Assembly: GCA_016806645.1 (NCBI GenBank)
Contig: JACSYO010002116.1
Location: 4,681,001-4,745,000, forward strand
Source: Ophiodon elongatus
Lineage: Eukaryota; Chordata; Actinopteri; Perciformes; Hexagrammidae
DNA length: 64,000 nucleotides
Direction: 5' to 3'
Below the pieces are notes generated by a model, which saw only the letters and a program-made list of their open reading frames with translations, did not search any database and was not told the DNA's origin. The position numbers and the translations under genes are program-made. Of the stretch, positions 51,723-63,374 are shown in pieces. Within the stretch, counting starts at the first letter, position 1. Each line of letters opens with the position of its first letter.

Positions 51723-54700
51723 ATGCCAGTTCTGGACCAAGAGCCCTCCAAAGGTTTAGGAAGCCGAGATGTAATTATATACTTGACTTATATCTACTGT
51801 ATATGAATATAGAGTCTGTTTCACTAGAATATGAATGAGATAAATAATGTATTACAAACAAAAAGGAACATATACTATATAATTACTTTAAAGAACACTA
51901 ATAAGAATTATACATCAAATTGACTTTTGTGATATTTTATAGAATAATTTATATGCTATACTTAAATGAAATAATCTCTTTTTCTGAGTCAAGTGAACAT
52001 TTTACAACTTGGGCAAGCATCTGTTCTCAACAAGTACAAATACAAACTGAATTCATATTTATTCAAAATATTATCCTTGCTAAATTAATAAAATGCATGT
52101 GGCAGAGGAGAATCTGAAGTTGTACGTCCCACACTGCTCAGGGTCTTCCTAAGCTGCCCCTCCCCGCTCTGAAAGACACACTGGACATGTACCTGAGGTG
52201 TATGAAGCACCTGCTCACAGAGGAACAGTTCAAGAAGACCCAACATGTGGTGGAGCAGTTTGGAGCACCTGGAGGAGTGGGGGAGCTACTACAGAGCAAA
52301 CTCATGGAGAGGAGGGACAACACGGCAAACTGGGTAAATAACATCATCTGGTCACAAACGCACAATAAAAGGTGTGTGCAAGTAATTTTGAACAAATTGT
52401 TTTCAACTAGTGACGCTAAGCATTATAATGAAATGTATTTGAGCTTTCATTTTAACATTCAGACTTCAATAAATAACACTGTTGTAAGAACACAGTTTTA
52501 AAAAGGCAGACTAGTAAATTATAGATATTTTGTGTCTTTAATCGAATCCCTCTATGTCTGATTGTAGGTGTACGACTACTGGCTGAATGACATGTACCTG
52601 ACCAACAGACTGGCTCTGCCCGTCAACTCCAGTCCTGTGATGGTCTTCCCACAGCAGCACTTCAAGGCTCCCATCGACTCGTTAAGGTATGGAGACAAAG
52701 TACGGCGACAAATGAGTCATGAGAGAAACCTCACAGGACAGATCACAGAAGTGCATTGTCACCCAGTTGTGCCCTTGTTGGCCATCCTCTACATCAGGAA
52801 CCGTGAAGGGAGAAGCTGAAACTGCCAATGCATTATAAAACTCTAAAAGTTACCACTTGACAGGCAATTCTTGTTTATTAAAGACATGAGAAATGAGACT
52901 GGCATTGACTGATTATTGAAAATGTAACACTTCCGTGAGACACATTGACAGATAGGGTCATTACCCAGAATACCTTGAGGGCTGCGAGGCCAGTCCAGGC
53001 TACTGGTGGCAAGGCTAACAGACAATGAAGGCTGTGGTTTGGTTAACGTGGTATTGATCTGAGACTGGCTCCTTAAGCAGATGATTTACATATAGCCTTT
53101 ATACTGTGAAGTGTAATACAGCTAAATACAGAGATTATAAGAAGGAGAGACCAAGTACAACATGCGAGTGTGTGTTTTGGGAAGTGTTTTATAATTTTAA
53201 AGTTTTTCTTTCCTAGGTTTGCTGCTCACTTAATTTCTGGGGTTTTGGAGTACAAGACTCTTCTTGATTCGTAAGTTAATTTACAATGAGAGGACAAATG
53301 AACTTGAAAGATTCAATCACAACAGAATAAATTTTCACATGTGTAACTAAAAGGCCTGACAAAGTAACGTATGTCTGTGTGTAGACGTGCCCTGCCTGTA
53401 GACTGTGCTCGGGGCCAGCTGGCTGGAACTCCTCTTTGCATGGAGCAGTACTATCGCCTCTTCACTTCCTACCGCCTACCGGGGCCTGAGAGGGACACAC
53501 TGGTGGCCCAGGAGAGTAGTGTGATGCCAGAGCCTGAACACATCATTGTGGCTTGTAAAAACCAGGTCAGACACAGGGAAAAAACTAATCCAAAGTTGTC
53601 ATAGACCAGTTTCTCAAAGTTTAACAATTACTAATTGTAATAAAACACAATTATCCTTTAAGTCTCTGCTGCCCTTCAACATCCTACCAGATATCCAAAA
53701 CAATTATCCTGTGCTTCAGCCTGCATTATGTATTCCCAGCTAATCTTGACATAAGACCTGAGGGACAAGTGCACTGAAACATCTTGTGTCCAATCTGAAC
53801 CGCTGTCCAGTTCTTTGTGCTGGATGTGGTTATCAACTTCCGCCGACTGAATGAAAGAGACCTGCTGACTCAGCTGGATAAGATCGCCAGGATGGCTGAC
53901 AGCGAAGAAGAACTGCTCCCACCTATTGGTCTCCTCACTTCAGATGGACGGAGAGAGTGGGCAGAGTCCCGCAGTGTGCTAATGAGAGGTACGAGTCAGG
54001 TGGATCTCAGTGTTTCCAAGTCTATCTGACCCAACAAATTAACTTTTTTCCCCGTATATGCTCCAGAGTCTACTAACAGGGACTCTCTGGACATGATAGA
54101 ACGCTGTCTGTGTCTGCTCTGTCTGGATGACGCCAGTGGGCTGGAGCTAAATGACACAACACAAGCCGTGTTGATGCTGCACGGCGGAGGAGTGGCCAAG
54201 AATGGCGGCAATCGCTGGTACGACAAGCCAATGCAGGTTAGTGAGCACAGTGAGCTAGAAAGGCTACTTTTAATGTTGGCACCCCTTAACTTGTTGCACA
54301 CTGTCCCTTAATGTTTTAAATAACTTGTTAAACAGTTACAGAAAACAAGAATGAAGCGTGGAAAGGAATGCATGTGAATGAGGGATTCCCTTAATAATTG
54401 ATGTAAATGGCAGAACTGAACATATTCATGTTCCTATCTCACAGTGCCAGTGGATGTAATTAGCCAATCCCATGCCAAATTAACAATTTACATTTAAAGA
54501 AATCCTGACAGAGTGGACGTCTCCATTGGATTAGAAGCCATACGCTTGATGTCATTAGCATACACTTTGATGGAGATGTTTTGATAAATTGGAGGCTTTA
54601 CTTTTAAATTATTTCTTCATTGCAAATTAATTGAATATTAGATAATCAAGCATTGCAGTCTGGTTCGATGAGAAAATCTCACTGACAATAGTATGACTGT

Positions 54701-57700
54701 GTCAGTTTGTTGTAGGAGCTGACGGCTGCTGCGGAGTCGTGTGTGAACACTCACCATTTGAAGGAATTGTCCTTGTGCAGTGCTCAGAATATCTGCTCAA
54801 ATACATGTAAGAAATGAAATGTAAAATGGGTGTGGGATATGATTAGAAAATCCAAATAAGACTATCCTAAAAAAAAAAAAAAACATGCCAAATGATATAA
54901 TATACTCATGTGACATTAGGATTGGCAGCCCATCAAAGCTGGTCAGGGCTGCGAGTGTGAGCGAGCTGCCTGCACCACGCAGGCTTCGCTGGAAATGTAC
55001 TCCAGAGATTCACAAGCTCCTCGCCTCTTCTGCAGACAAACTACAGAGGTGAGGGTTTACTCTGGTTTTTGTACAATCAAATACATGAATAGATGCTTTC
55101 TGCTATTACTGTAGCAGGATGTGTCCTTATTTGCTCAGACAGGTGACAAATATGGACATGAATGTCCACAAATTCTACGACTACGGGAAAGAGTTCATCA
55201 AGAAGCAGAAAATGAGTCCCGATGCCTACATCCAGGTTGCTCTTCAGTTGGCCTACTACCGGTAAGAAAGAGATGATTACAAAAGGACGGATTCTCATAC
55301 GTCACATTAACCCAGAGCACCAAGCTACAAGGCTTTGTCTTTGTGTGTTTCTCCAGATGTCACGGCAGACCGGTGTCAACCTATGAGAGTGCTTCTATTC
55401 GGCGTTTTCAGGAGGGCAGGGTCGACAATATCCGCTCAGCCACACCAGAAGCGCTGGCCTTTGTCAAAGCAATGACTGATGGGAAACTGAGCACAAACGT
55501 AAGATGTTATTGTTATTGTTATTGTCTCAGTTCAGTTCAGCTCCCCTTCCCTTCTGCCATTCTACCTCTCACTCACCTAATCAGCTCATTCGGTGCACCT
55601 GTTCGTCACATCCACCTCATCAGCTCAATCACTCTCACCTGTCCACTCTGCAGCACCTACTCCCTCTGGTATATAAGCCCCAGCTTCACACACATTCACT
55701 GCATGATCATTTTCCTTGTTATGCCAGACCTTCCAGCACTTTTCCCTCCGACCGGTTCCCCGGTACGACCCTGCCTGTTCGCCTTGCCTCTACCCCGTTA
55801 AATCGCCATAGCCTTCCGTCCCCGACCACGAGAATAGCCTCTGGTTTCTGTCTGCCTTCTTCCCTGACGGCTTGGCTTTCGACCAAGTGGACTTCCCTAC
55901 AAGAATTAGAGACTGTTTCCCTGTTTTTTCTGCCTGAATAAAACTGAAAAAAGCTCAACGATTCGCTGTATTCGTCGTACTGCGTCTGGGTCCTTGCCAC
56001 CACCCGTTATAGTCATACTGTCCAATTTAAATAAGATTGTCAGTTGCCTTTGAGAGTGTCATTCGATGTTCTACTTCAGTCTGTGTTGATGAACTCCACC
56101 ATGATAACTATGCTTACTGTAAGTAAAGGGATTGACTCAATTGTTTACATCTCCAGGATACGGAGAAGATGGAGATGTTACGAAGTGCCATAACCACACA
56201 AACAAAATATACTATTCGGGTGACTATTCTCTAACCTCAAACAGATTTCTATGGCAACATTGACTTTACTTGCCAAAGAAAACACAATAACATGTATTCA
56301 TTCTCCTTTTCAGGCTATTACAGGGATGGCAATAGACAATCACTTACTAGGTCTACGTAACATTGCACATGAACTGAAGATGGATAAGCCAGAAATATTC
56401 AAAGACGAAGCCCATCTCATCAGTAATCAGTTCATTCTCTCTACAAGTCAGGTATTGTCAGCTGATATTAAAACATTAGACTGAAGCTATATTTAATAAG
56501 AAATGTCTTAAAGGGGCACTCCATTTTACACATGAAGTTCAGTTTACTCGCCACAAGGAGTACTGCTCAGCCTGTGACAGCATTTGCATATTGTCCTCTG
56601 TGGCTCTGCAAGGAGCTTTCAAAAGTCTGAAAATATAACATCAATGTCATCAGTGTTTTCTCGGCTTGTGCTTGAGATGTAACATTTTTAACAGAAAGAT
56701 TGAGCTACAAACTGGAGATTAATCATTTCATCTATACAACATAAAAAATCACAATATCCTTAAAAACATGGTGATGTTATCCCATAACAATACAATATAA
56801 TATGAGTAGAAAGGACATTCTCATTCAAATCAACATAGCAGGAGGGTCAGAGCGGTGGCCATTTTTATGTCTACCGTTGCCATTGCGACCATTGTAGCTG
56901 GACAAATTACGTCCCGCTGCAACTATACTTTACGGTGTGTGTTGTCACCAAAACAACTAACAACAATTGCCATTTTATTTTGCATGCATCAAATGCCCAC
57001 GGAAAACAGTCTAATGTCCTTTCTTCTACTCCTATGTGATCTAATGTCTTGTTGTGTCGGACCAATAATCCAGAACACAACTATTTTATAATTTAAGAAC
57101 AAAAAATAAATTCAAATCTTTATTTGATAACCTGGAATCTAATTGTTTGCATATTTGCTTGAAATATGACTTAAACAAAAAATAGTTGCCAATTCATTTT
57201 CTTTTAATTGATTATTTGTTGCAGCTCTAAATGAAAGATACAGCTGAGTTGCAAAACAATTTTGGGGGTATCTCGGCCTCAGCTGCTTTAGTTTTGATCA
57301 TTCATTACTTCCCAAAGCGCAGGCGTACCCCTTTAATACACACGACAAGCACAAACCTTGTTTCTAGTGTTTCTGTTTAGGACAAGGCAGGTGACACTAG
57401 ACCGATGTTTATTAAAATGCCGCTTTGTTATTTAGTCAAAACTAAAATTGAAGTTTTGTTTATAGAATTTGAATACTGCCGATTAGACAACAGACACCTA
57501 TCTCAATCATCTTATCTCAACCTTTCCACCTACCGCAGTATTTTAACAGACTAGTTAAACTGTCAATAGTTCAGTACTGAAGGATTCGCTCTTCCCTCAG
57601 GTTCCTACTACTGTTGAGATGTTCTGCAGCTACGGGCCGGTGGTTCCAAACGGATATGGAGCGTGCTACAACCCCCAGTCAGACCACATTATCTTCTCAG

Positions 57701-58032
57701 TGTCTAGTTTCCGCGAGAGCTCGCAGACATGTTCAGCAGAATTTGTCAAGAGTCTGGTGCAGGGACTCCTGGACATGAGGGATCTCTGCAATAAATGTAA
57801 TTACGGCTCCAATCCAACGCAGCAAAGACAGGGTCAGACACTTGAGACGCACACGCAAACAGACACAAACTGGCAAAACAAAACACCTCAGACACCAAAT
57901 GACCTGACCAAGAATCAGCAAACACTTCCGCAGGTTCTGCTGAAGACACCAGACCAGACTAAAGTGGAGGCTCAAACCCAGACTTCTTCACAGGAAGAGG
58001 CACAAGCTTTGAAGAACGGAAGAAAATTGTAG
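51723..58032 (+). CDS. chata: chata, choline O-acetyltransferase
   Basis: Fourteen coding exons join in phase to about 689 residues: 51723-51770, 52142-52333, 52568-52686, 53217-53270, 53385-53565, 53811-53988, 54067-54236, 54706-54806, 54920-55048, 55139-55261, 55357-55498, 56157-56219, 56314-56451, 57601-58032. The enzyme transfers acetyl from acetyl-CoA to choline in cholinergic terminals. Visible hallmarks are LPKLPLPALKDTLDMYL (family N-motif), DYWLNDMYLTNRLALPVNSSP, the catalytic histidine in GVVCEHSPFEG (about residue 329), and YESASIRRFQEGRVDNIRSAT. The first Met has the better context (GCCAACATG); an upstream ATG at an exon edge is also in frame. After MRDLC the tail has about 80 Gln/Thr-rich residues, about 50 more than human. 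slc18a3a precedes it, as in other cholinergic loci. Introns 1-10 show nothing else of note. Confidence 0.97.
55523..56010 (+). mobile_element. solo-LTR-like insertion in chata intron 11
   Basis: A pyrimidine-rich block, unlike the flanking intron, has a TATA box (TATATAAGCCC, 55670) and an AATAAA about 265 bp later (55937-55942). It ends in CTGCGTCTGGGTCCTTGCCA, a junction phrase common in teleost LTR elements. The order of promoter, R-like region and polyadenylation signal fits a single LTR. No internal coding domain is present. The exact ends and target duplication are uncertain (GTTAT occurs on both sides). Confidence 0.5.
56452..57600. other. chata intron 13, no feature recognised
   Basis: The 1.15-kb intron between exons 13 and 14 is AT-rich with no recognisable repeat family or exon. 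The short open frame near 56855 lacks family motifs. Confidence 0.5.
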
Positions 58033-59355
58033 GGAACTGTCAGTGCCAGTGAAAATAGTGTTGATGTGATTTTAAGTGTATTTTTGTGCTGTCAAAATAT
58101 GCACTGTAACTGTGATACAAAATGTTACGTAAAGCCGTTTTGTTGTATATTGTAAAATGTATGACGTGCTGATGCTGATCTAATTTACTTATTCTTAGAG
58201 AATATTAGAGGTGTTTGGTTATTATAGAGGACATTTTCTGTTGTCACATACAAAAATATCCAACATACAGCACCGATTCAAACGTCTGTCAAAATATGCA
58301 GGTAAAAAAAAATCAAGCTAAGCTTTTGATTGTTGTTTTGCACTTAACTGAGATGAATCAGCCAAAGAAAAGAGTACATTTATTTTTTGGTGTTGAGCAA
58401 AAGTAGTTTGTGAATAGATTACTGATCATCTCACTATATGTCAACTTGCAAATAGCATGCTGCTATCCAATGATTTTCTGAAGATTAAGGGAACTTGTTT
58501 AAACTAGAATCTTCGATGCAATTTCCATTTGTGTTGTCTATGAATTGTGTCTAATGTACCAACAATACACATGCTATTACTTACATGTCTATTTAACAAC
58601 AAAAGTATCCTTTTATTAAATCATTAGATGTATTCCATATGCTGGAAAAAGCAACTGACCAAGATTTTAAAGGGATGCTGTTTAGCTTATCAAAGAATGT
58701 TACGTGTGATAAAAAAATTGTTTAATTGTAAATTCATGAAAAGAATATATCAATTAAGTTATTTATTTTTGTATCATATCATTTAATGTTACAAAGTGTA
58801 AATGTAAGTTTAAAAAGTAATTATATGAAACTTACTAACCAGAGGTGATCACTGTGTTAATGACTGTTAATGAATGATTGTATTTATGAAGTACTGAAGA
58901 TTAAAAGAAAGAAACCAGAAGGCGTATTCATTTTGCTGTTCAGAGTAGATGCATATCAATACCATGTTTGAGTTATAAATAATCTACTCTTATTCTGTTT
59001 TATTAAAACATATCTACTTATCCACCGCATTAAGGGTATACTGAGGCAACTCAGCATGTCAGCAACTGCTCTGAATGTAGGACCAGTTGCATTATGGATT
59101 CAGGATGTCCATTTGATTTTAATAAATCCTATATATACTATATAATTCATTTTTAGCAAGTTTTCATAATTATGACCTCTTACATTTTGACATTTTGACA
59201 ATGCACATTGATCAACATCTGCAAATGTGTCAGTATTAGCCAAAACCCTTGGGAATATGGCAAATAAAGAGATGTTCTTTTAAATATAACCAGCATATAT
59301 ATATAGTAAGTCATATCATAGTATCTTACTTGTGATATATGTGAAAAATGCTTAA

Positions 59356-59361
59356 AATAAA
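59356..59361 (+). promoter_or_regulatory. candidate poly(A) signal of chata
   Basis: AATAAA about 1.3 kb past the chata stop and before the next gene. Another AATAAA lies near 59120. Confidence 0.35.
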
Positions 59362-59634
59362 GTTTCTTATTATGCAACGTAAAATCTGAATCTTGAATCT
59401 TACAGTATATCGACTTATTATAATATTGATATTTGACTTATCATAATTAGATACATGTCATTTAGTGTTCTACTAAAGAAGCATTATATCACATAGCCTT
59501 AAAAAATATATATACTTTAAAGTTGAGTAAAGATGGAGCAACGGAATTCCTGGACACATCTCAGAGAGGAGGTCATGTTGGCAACAGGTGTATTGTGTGT
59601 GACAGTTACCCAGGTGAGGTGACCACAACAAACA

Positions 59635-60171
59635 ATGCCGAAAAACGCGCGGGTGACTCTTCGCAATGGCCCTTATGAATCTAATGGAGTGGTAAAACAC
59701 AGGAACTTCCGCCTTCAGGGTCTTCTGGGTATGTTTCTTTGCTAGTCCAATTGGGATACCAACATGTTGTGTCTTTCTTGACTGTTTTAAGTGAGGTCAA
59801 ACAGTGTGTTTCCAATGCGTCTGCAGCCGCTCTGAGATCGCGCGGGCACCAATGCGTGTTGGAAAACACGCGCGAGTGGAACATGGTGGAGCTCGTGGTC
59901 AGCGGGGAGATCGTCTTCAGCTGTAATATAAAGCAGCTGGAGTTTGGTGAGTTTGTTTAGCTTTGAGTCGTATTTTATTATTACAACCTAACAGTTAGCT
60001 TTGACCTTTGACCGAAAGCGGAGGCTACGTGTTATGCTATTGTGATGTCACTGTGTGGCGTTTGCATATCATCATCTGAAAACCGGTTAATGCTTTTTCT
60101 CTGAAGGTGGAGATGGAAAACTGGACCCATTTTGCATAAAGGCTGTTACTGCTGTGGAGAACGCTTACTGA
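59635..60171 (+). CDS. c10orf53: C10orf53 homologue, UPF0728 protein
   Basis: Three exons (59635-59728, 59827-59946, 60107-60171) join in phase to 92 residues, almost the human length of 93. The protein starts MPKNARVTLRNGPYESNG and continues with HRNFRLQGL, EWNMVELVVSGEIVFSCNIK, then LEFGGDGKLDP and a C-terminal AVENAY. These match the vertebrate UPF0728 family. It has no signal peptide, membrane segment or known catalytic motif, and its function is not established. Its position between CHAT and OGDHL is the same as in human. The start is supported by the conserved MPKNA beginning. Introns are short and plain. Confidence 0.93.
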
Positions 60172-60184
60172 AGATAACATAATT

Positions 60185-60187
<3 letters not shown>

Positions 60188-60238
<51 letters not shown>
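60188..60238 (+). repeat. (AT)n microsatellite
   Basis: About 25 AT units just past the C10orf53 stop. Confidence 0.95.
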
Positions 60239-60242
<4 letters not shown>

Positions 60243-62400
60243 TCATTTTCTTGTTCAACAACCCAGTCAAGTAGAAAACAGTTACTTTGTATATAAATGC
60301 ACTTATTTTTATTATTTGGATTGCTGCATGAATTCAGGTGTGCTGTTGGTGATAGTTTTACTCATTATCATCATCACTGCATTATTAGCTAATCTTTTGG
60401 GCCAGTCATTTTTAGAGGGGGCATGTGTCACCCATTGCATATTATAGGGCATGTTTATTTCCTTTTTTTCATTCTTAAATTATGTTTATTGACACAATCT
60501 AACTGACACAGAAAATCTGCGGTTGTATAATTCCAGCATATGTTTACAGGTTGATTTCTGGGTAAATAATGAATATGCCATAGTCCATTGTGTTTACTAA
60601 ATGACAACTTGGGAGGTGACAGTGTACATACATGATTTCTGCCCTGCTGTGTAAGTAAACCTTTTCTGAACAAAAGCTACTGTATGGCATAACAGTAAAT
60701 GAAAACAATAGCACAGTAATAGAATATAACAGTAGCACAAGTAGAGCAGAGTTATACAGCCTGCAACCTGACTCACACAGCCACACAGCAAAATCTATCT
60801 CAAGTCTGCTGACACAAGACTGGTCTGATTTGGTCCGGACCAAGTAGCCTACAGTAAGTCTGTAGCAGCAAAACATCTGAGTGTATTTGTAAAAAAAAAA
60901 AAGAATGTATGAATTATCGCTTTAAACCATTTTACACTGTTAAGCATCATCTGCAACCAAAAATCATGACCAAGCATCTTATTAAATTTAAATATATTTT
61001 ATTGCATATCTCTTAATGCCCACACCAATATGTGGACATATTTTTTTCATTAAAAAACTAACACACATAATCCGTCTTTAAAATAATTAGATATGTAAAA
61101 TTACATCCGTACATGGCTTATGAAAAAAAGGTAAGCTACAGTATGGCTAAACAGGAAACATAACATTTCTAAGCACAGTGGAAACTAATATCTATTCTGT
61201 TAACTACCTGGGGATTTTAATGTGACAACCAAGCGTCAATTTTGCTCTGAAAGCATCCAAAGCGTTGCTGTATTTATGTGTGCGCATCCCTCAGCCTCCA
61301 AAGAGGAAGCTGAGCCTTATGTCCTCAATCGAAAACATGGCTGCAAGTCGTTGTGCCAGCTGGCTCACGTCTCCTGGTGAAGTGAGGTGTGACAATAAAT
61401 ACTCACTCCTTCATTTACAGCTAAGGTAGTAAGTACAGGCACTAAACCTACTGATGTGTTAAATTTCAAAACAGTCTTCATACCTGTGATATGTATTAAT
61501 TAATTGTTTAATTACACCAGTTGGTGCTTTGTGTGCGTCTCATAGCTTCTGTTACTCATCTACAAAAATCAATACAAATACAAACCTATACTACTATTAT
61601 ATACTAGTATTCAGCATGGCAGCAATGGAGGTATCTACAGTACTAAAGCTCCTCCAATAACCGTGATTGTCACAAATATAAATTTTGGTGTGTGAATGTT
61701 ATTAGGGGAACAAAGAGTGTACTGTTGCTACTTCACCACACAACTGGGTGACAATTAAGTGACTTTTATTTGATGTGGGTGTTGTATTTCATTTTATTTT
61801 GAAATGGAGGAGTTGTAGCACGGTTTAGAAGCTGAAAGTCTTTGTGTCTGGTTCTCTTTAGACAAGACTTTGTGGTACATTGTACTTATTCTGTTACATG
61901 CCCTCTTATAGTAAAGGCCCTGCACTGAATGGTGTTGACTGAATAAAGTGCGGATCCAGACTACATGTGATCGGCCAGTAAATTGGCTGATCCGACAGAC
62001 GAGGTGTTTTGTGTGGAGTGTGGCTTATCCAAACTGAAGGTATAAAGACAAAGGGTTAAAGAGGTTGATTTGAGTCTATACAAATGAGAACGGCTTCATT
62101 TCACTTGACGTGGGACATGGTCAGAACACGACAATTTGTCGTTCTATCCCGTGTCACGGGGTTTGGGATCCTCGCGAGGCCCCTGGGAAGACCAGCGCGT
62201 AAAAAATTTTGCCTTCTCTCGCCTAGTTGTGCTTCATGATGCTTTTCACATCATATTTGTTGCAGGTCGGGAAAGACTGCAAGCTATCAGTGATCGGGTT
62301 TGAACAATGATCGCTTTCTAAATCTGACATAGAGAGCATCTCAATAAACATAGACGTTGTGCCGTCTGATCCAGGAATAAGTCAGTTAGCGCTGTCGATG
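60239..62400. other. intergenic region between convergent C10orf53 and ogdhl
   Basis: AT-rich sequence with no recognisable exon or repeat array. Both genes end here, so it holds their 3' UTRs. Confidence 0.5.
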
Positions 62401-62406
62401 TTTATT
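62401..62406 (-). promoter_or_regulatory. candidate poly(A) signal of ogdhl
   Basis: AATAAA on the minus strand about 150 bp past the ogdhl stop. Confidence 0.5.
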
Positions 62407-62554
62407 TTATACAAGAAAAAACTATGCTCCAGATTGTCACAAAGCTAAAAAAGTTTTAAAATGTGCCAATTTTCCACATCAATACTTAATAAGTAGACCA
62501 TAATGGTTGGAGATGAAACGGCACCTCCAGTCTGTTTCTTGCTCCAGTTCTCTG

Positions 62555-63374
62555 TTACAAGTCCTTCCCATGGAAGGCGCTCAGGTTGAACGCTGTGTCC
62601 ATGAACCTCTTCAGCTCATTGAGGTGGGTGGACTTGTTCCCTGTCGCTGGAGCAGCTGCAGGGTCCCGTCCCACATACCTGAAATAAAACATTGAAGGTT
62701 TGTCACCTGATCCTCGAAAAAAAATTATTCCAATTTACCTCCGTCGTGAACAAATCAGGTGACAAGTGAACACAAACCCTTACCAAACTGGCTTCCTGTT
62801 GGCCACCACTGTGAGCAAACGCGGCCGGACGTAATCATAGCAACCCATGTTCTTGTGCTCCTCCTGACACCAGATCAGATCAGCGTTGGTATATTTCTCT
62901 GTCTCTGCTCTGACCAGGTCAAATGGGAATGGAGAGATCTGAGGGGGGAGGTCGAGGAATAAGTAGAAGAGGAAATGATGACATTGTATCACTCTTATTT
63001 TGAAATCCAGTGCATGGCATGCGCTGAGGGATTAAACACCTGTTCAAGTCTGATGATGGCGATGTCTCTCTCCAATTTGTGCTGTTTCCTCTCTCTAGCC
63101 AGTTCATAGTAGACTTTGCCAGTACAGAAAATCACCCTCTTCACTTGATCTGGGTTTTGACTCGCAAGGCCCTCGTCTGGAATCAACCTTTTGAATTTAG
63201 TGCCTGCAGACATTGAATATGATATGTTACACCAATCCACTCCACCAACATTTCTAACACATTTTGATGTCACATTTTACTGAGACAAAGTAAAACTCCA
63301 CCTTCAGCAAGCTCATCAAAACTGGACCTTGCATCAGGGTGCCTCAGCAGAGACTTTGGAGTGAAAATGATCAG
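62555..63374 (-). CDS. ogdhl: ogdhl, 2-oxoglutarate dehydrogenase-like E1, C-terminal exons
   Basis: The last four coding exons on the minus strand are 63374-63302, 63203-63040, 62938-62784 and 62678-62555; all are in phase. They encode LIIFTPKSLLRHPDARSSF, FKRLIPDEG with VKRVIFCTGKVYYELARER, ISPFPFDLV with WCQEEHKNMGCYDYVRPRL, and YVGRDPAAAPATGNKSTHL with a terminus FHGKDL. This is the C-terminal transketolase-like domain of the thiamine-dependent E1 of the mitochondrial 2-oxoglutarate dehydrogenase complex, which decarboxylates 2-oxoglutarate. YVGRD, HKNMG and the ending favour OGDHL over OGDH, as does its place beside C10orf53 and chat. The rest of the gene lies beyond the right edge. Confidence 0.93.

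Noticed and set aside
53996..54301. 101-codon minus-strand frame
   Set aside because: It is antisense to chata exon 7 and has no family motifs.
62507..62962. Plus-strand frames over the ogdhl exons
   Set aside because: They are antisense shadows of the conserved minus-strand ogdhl exons.
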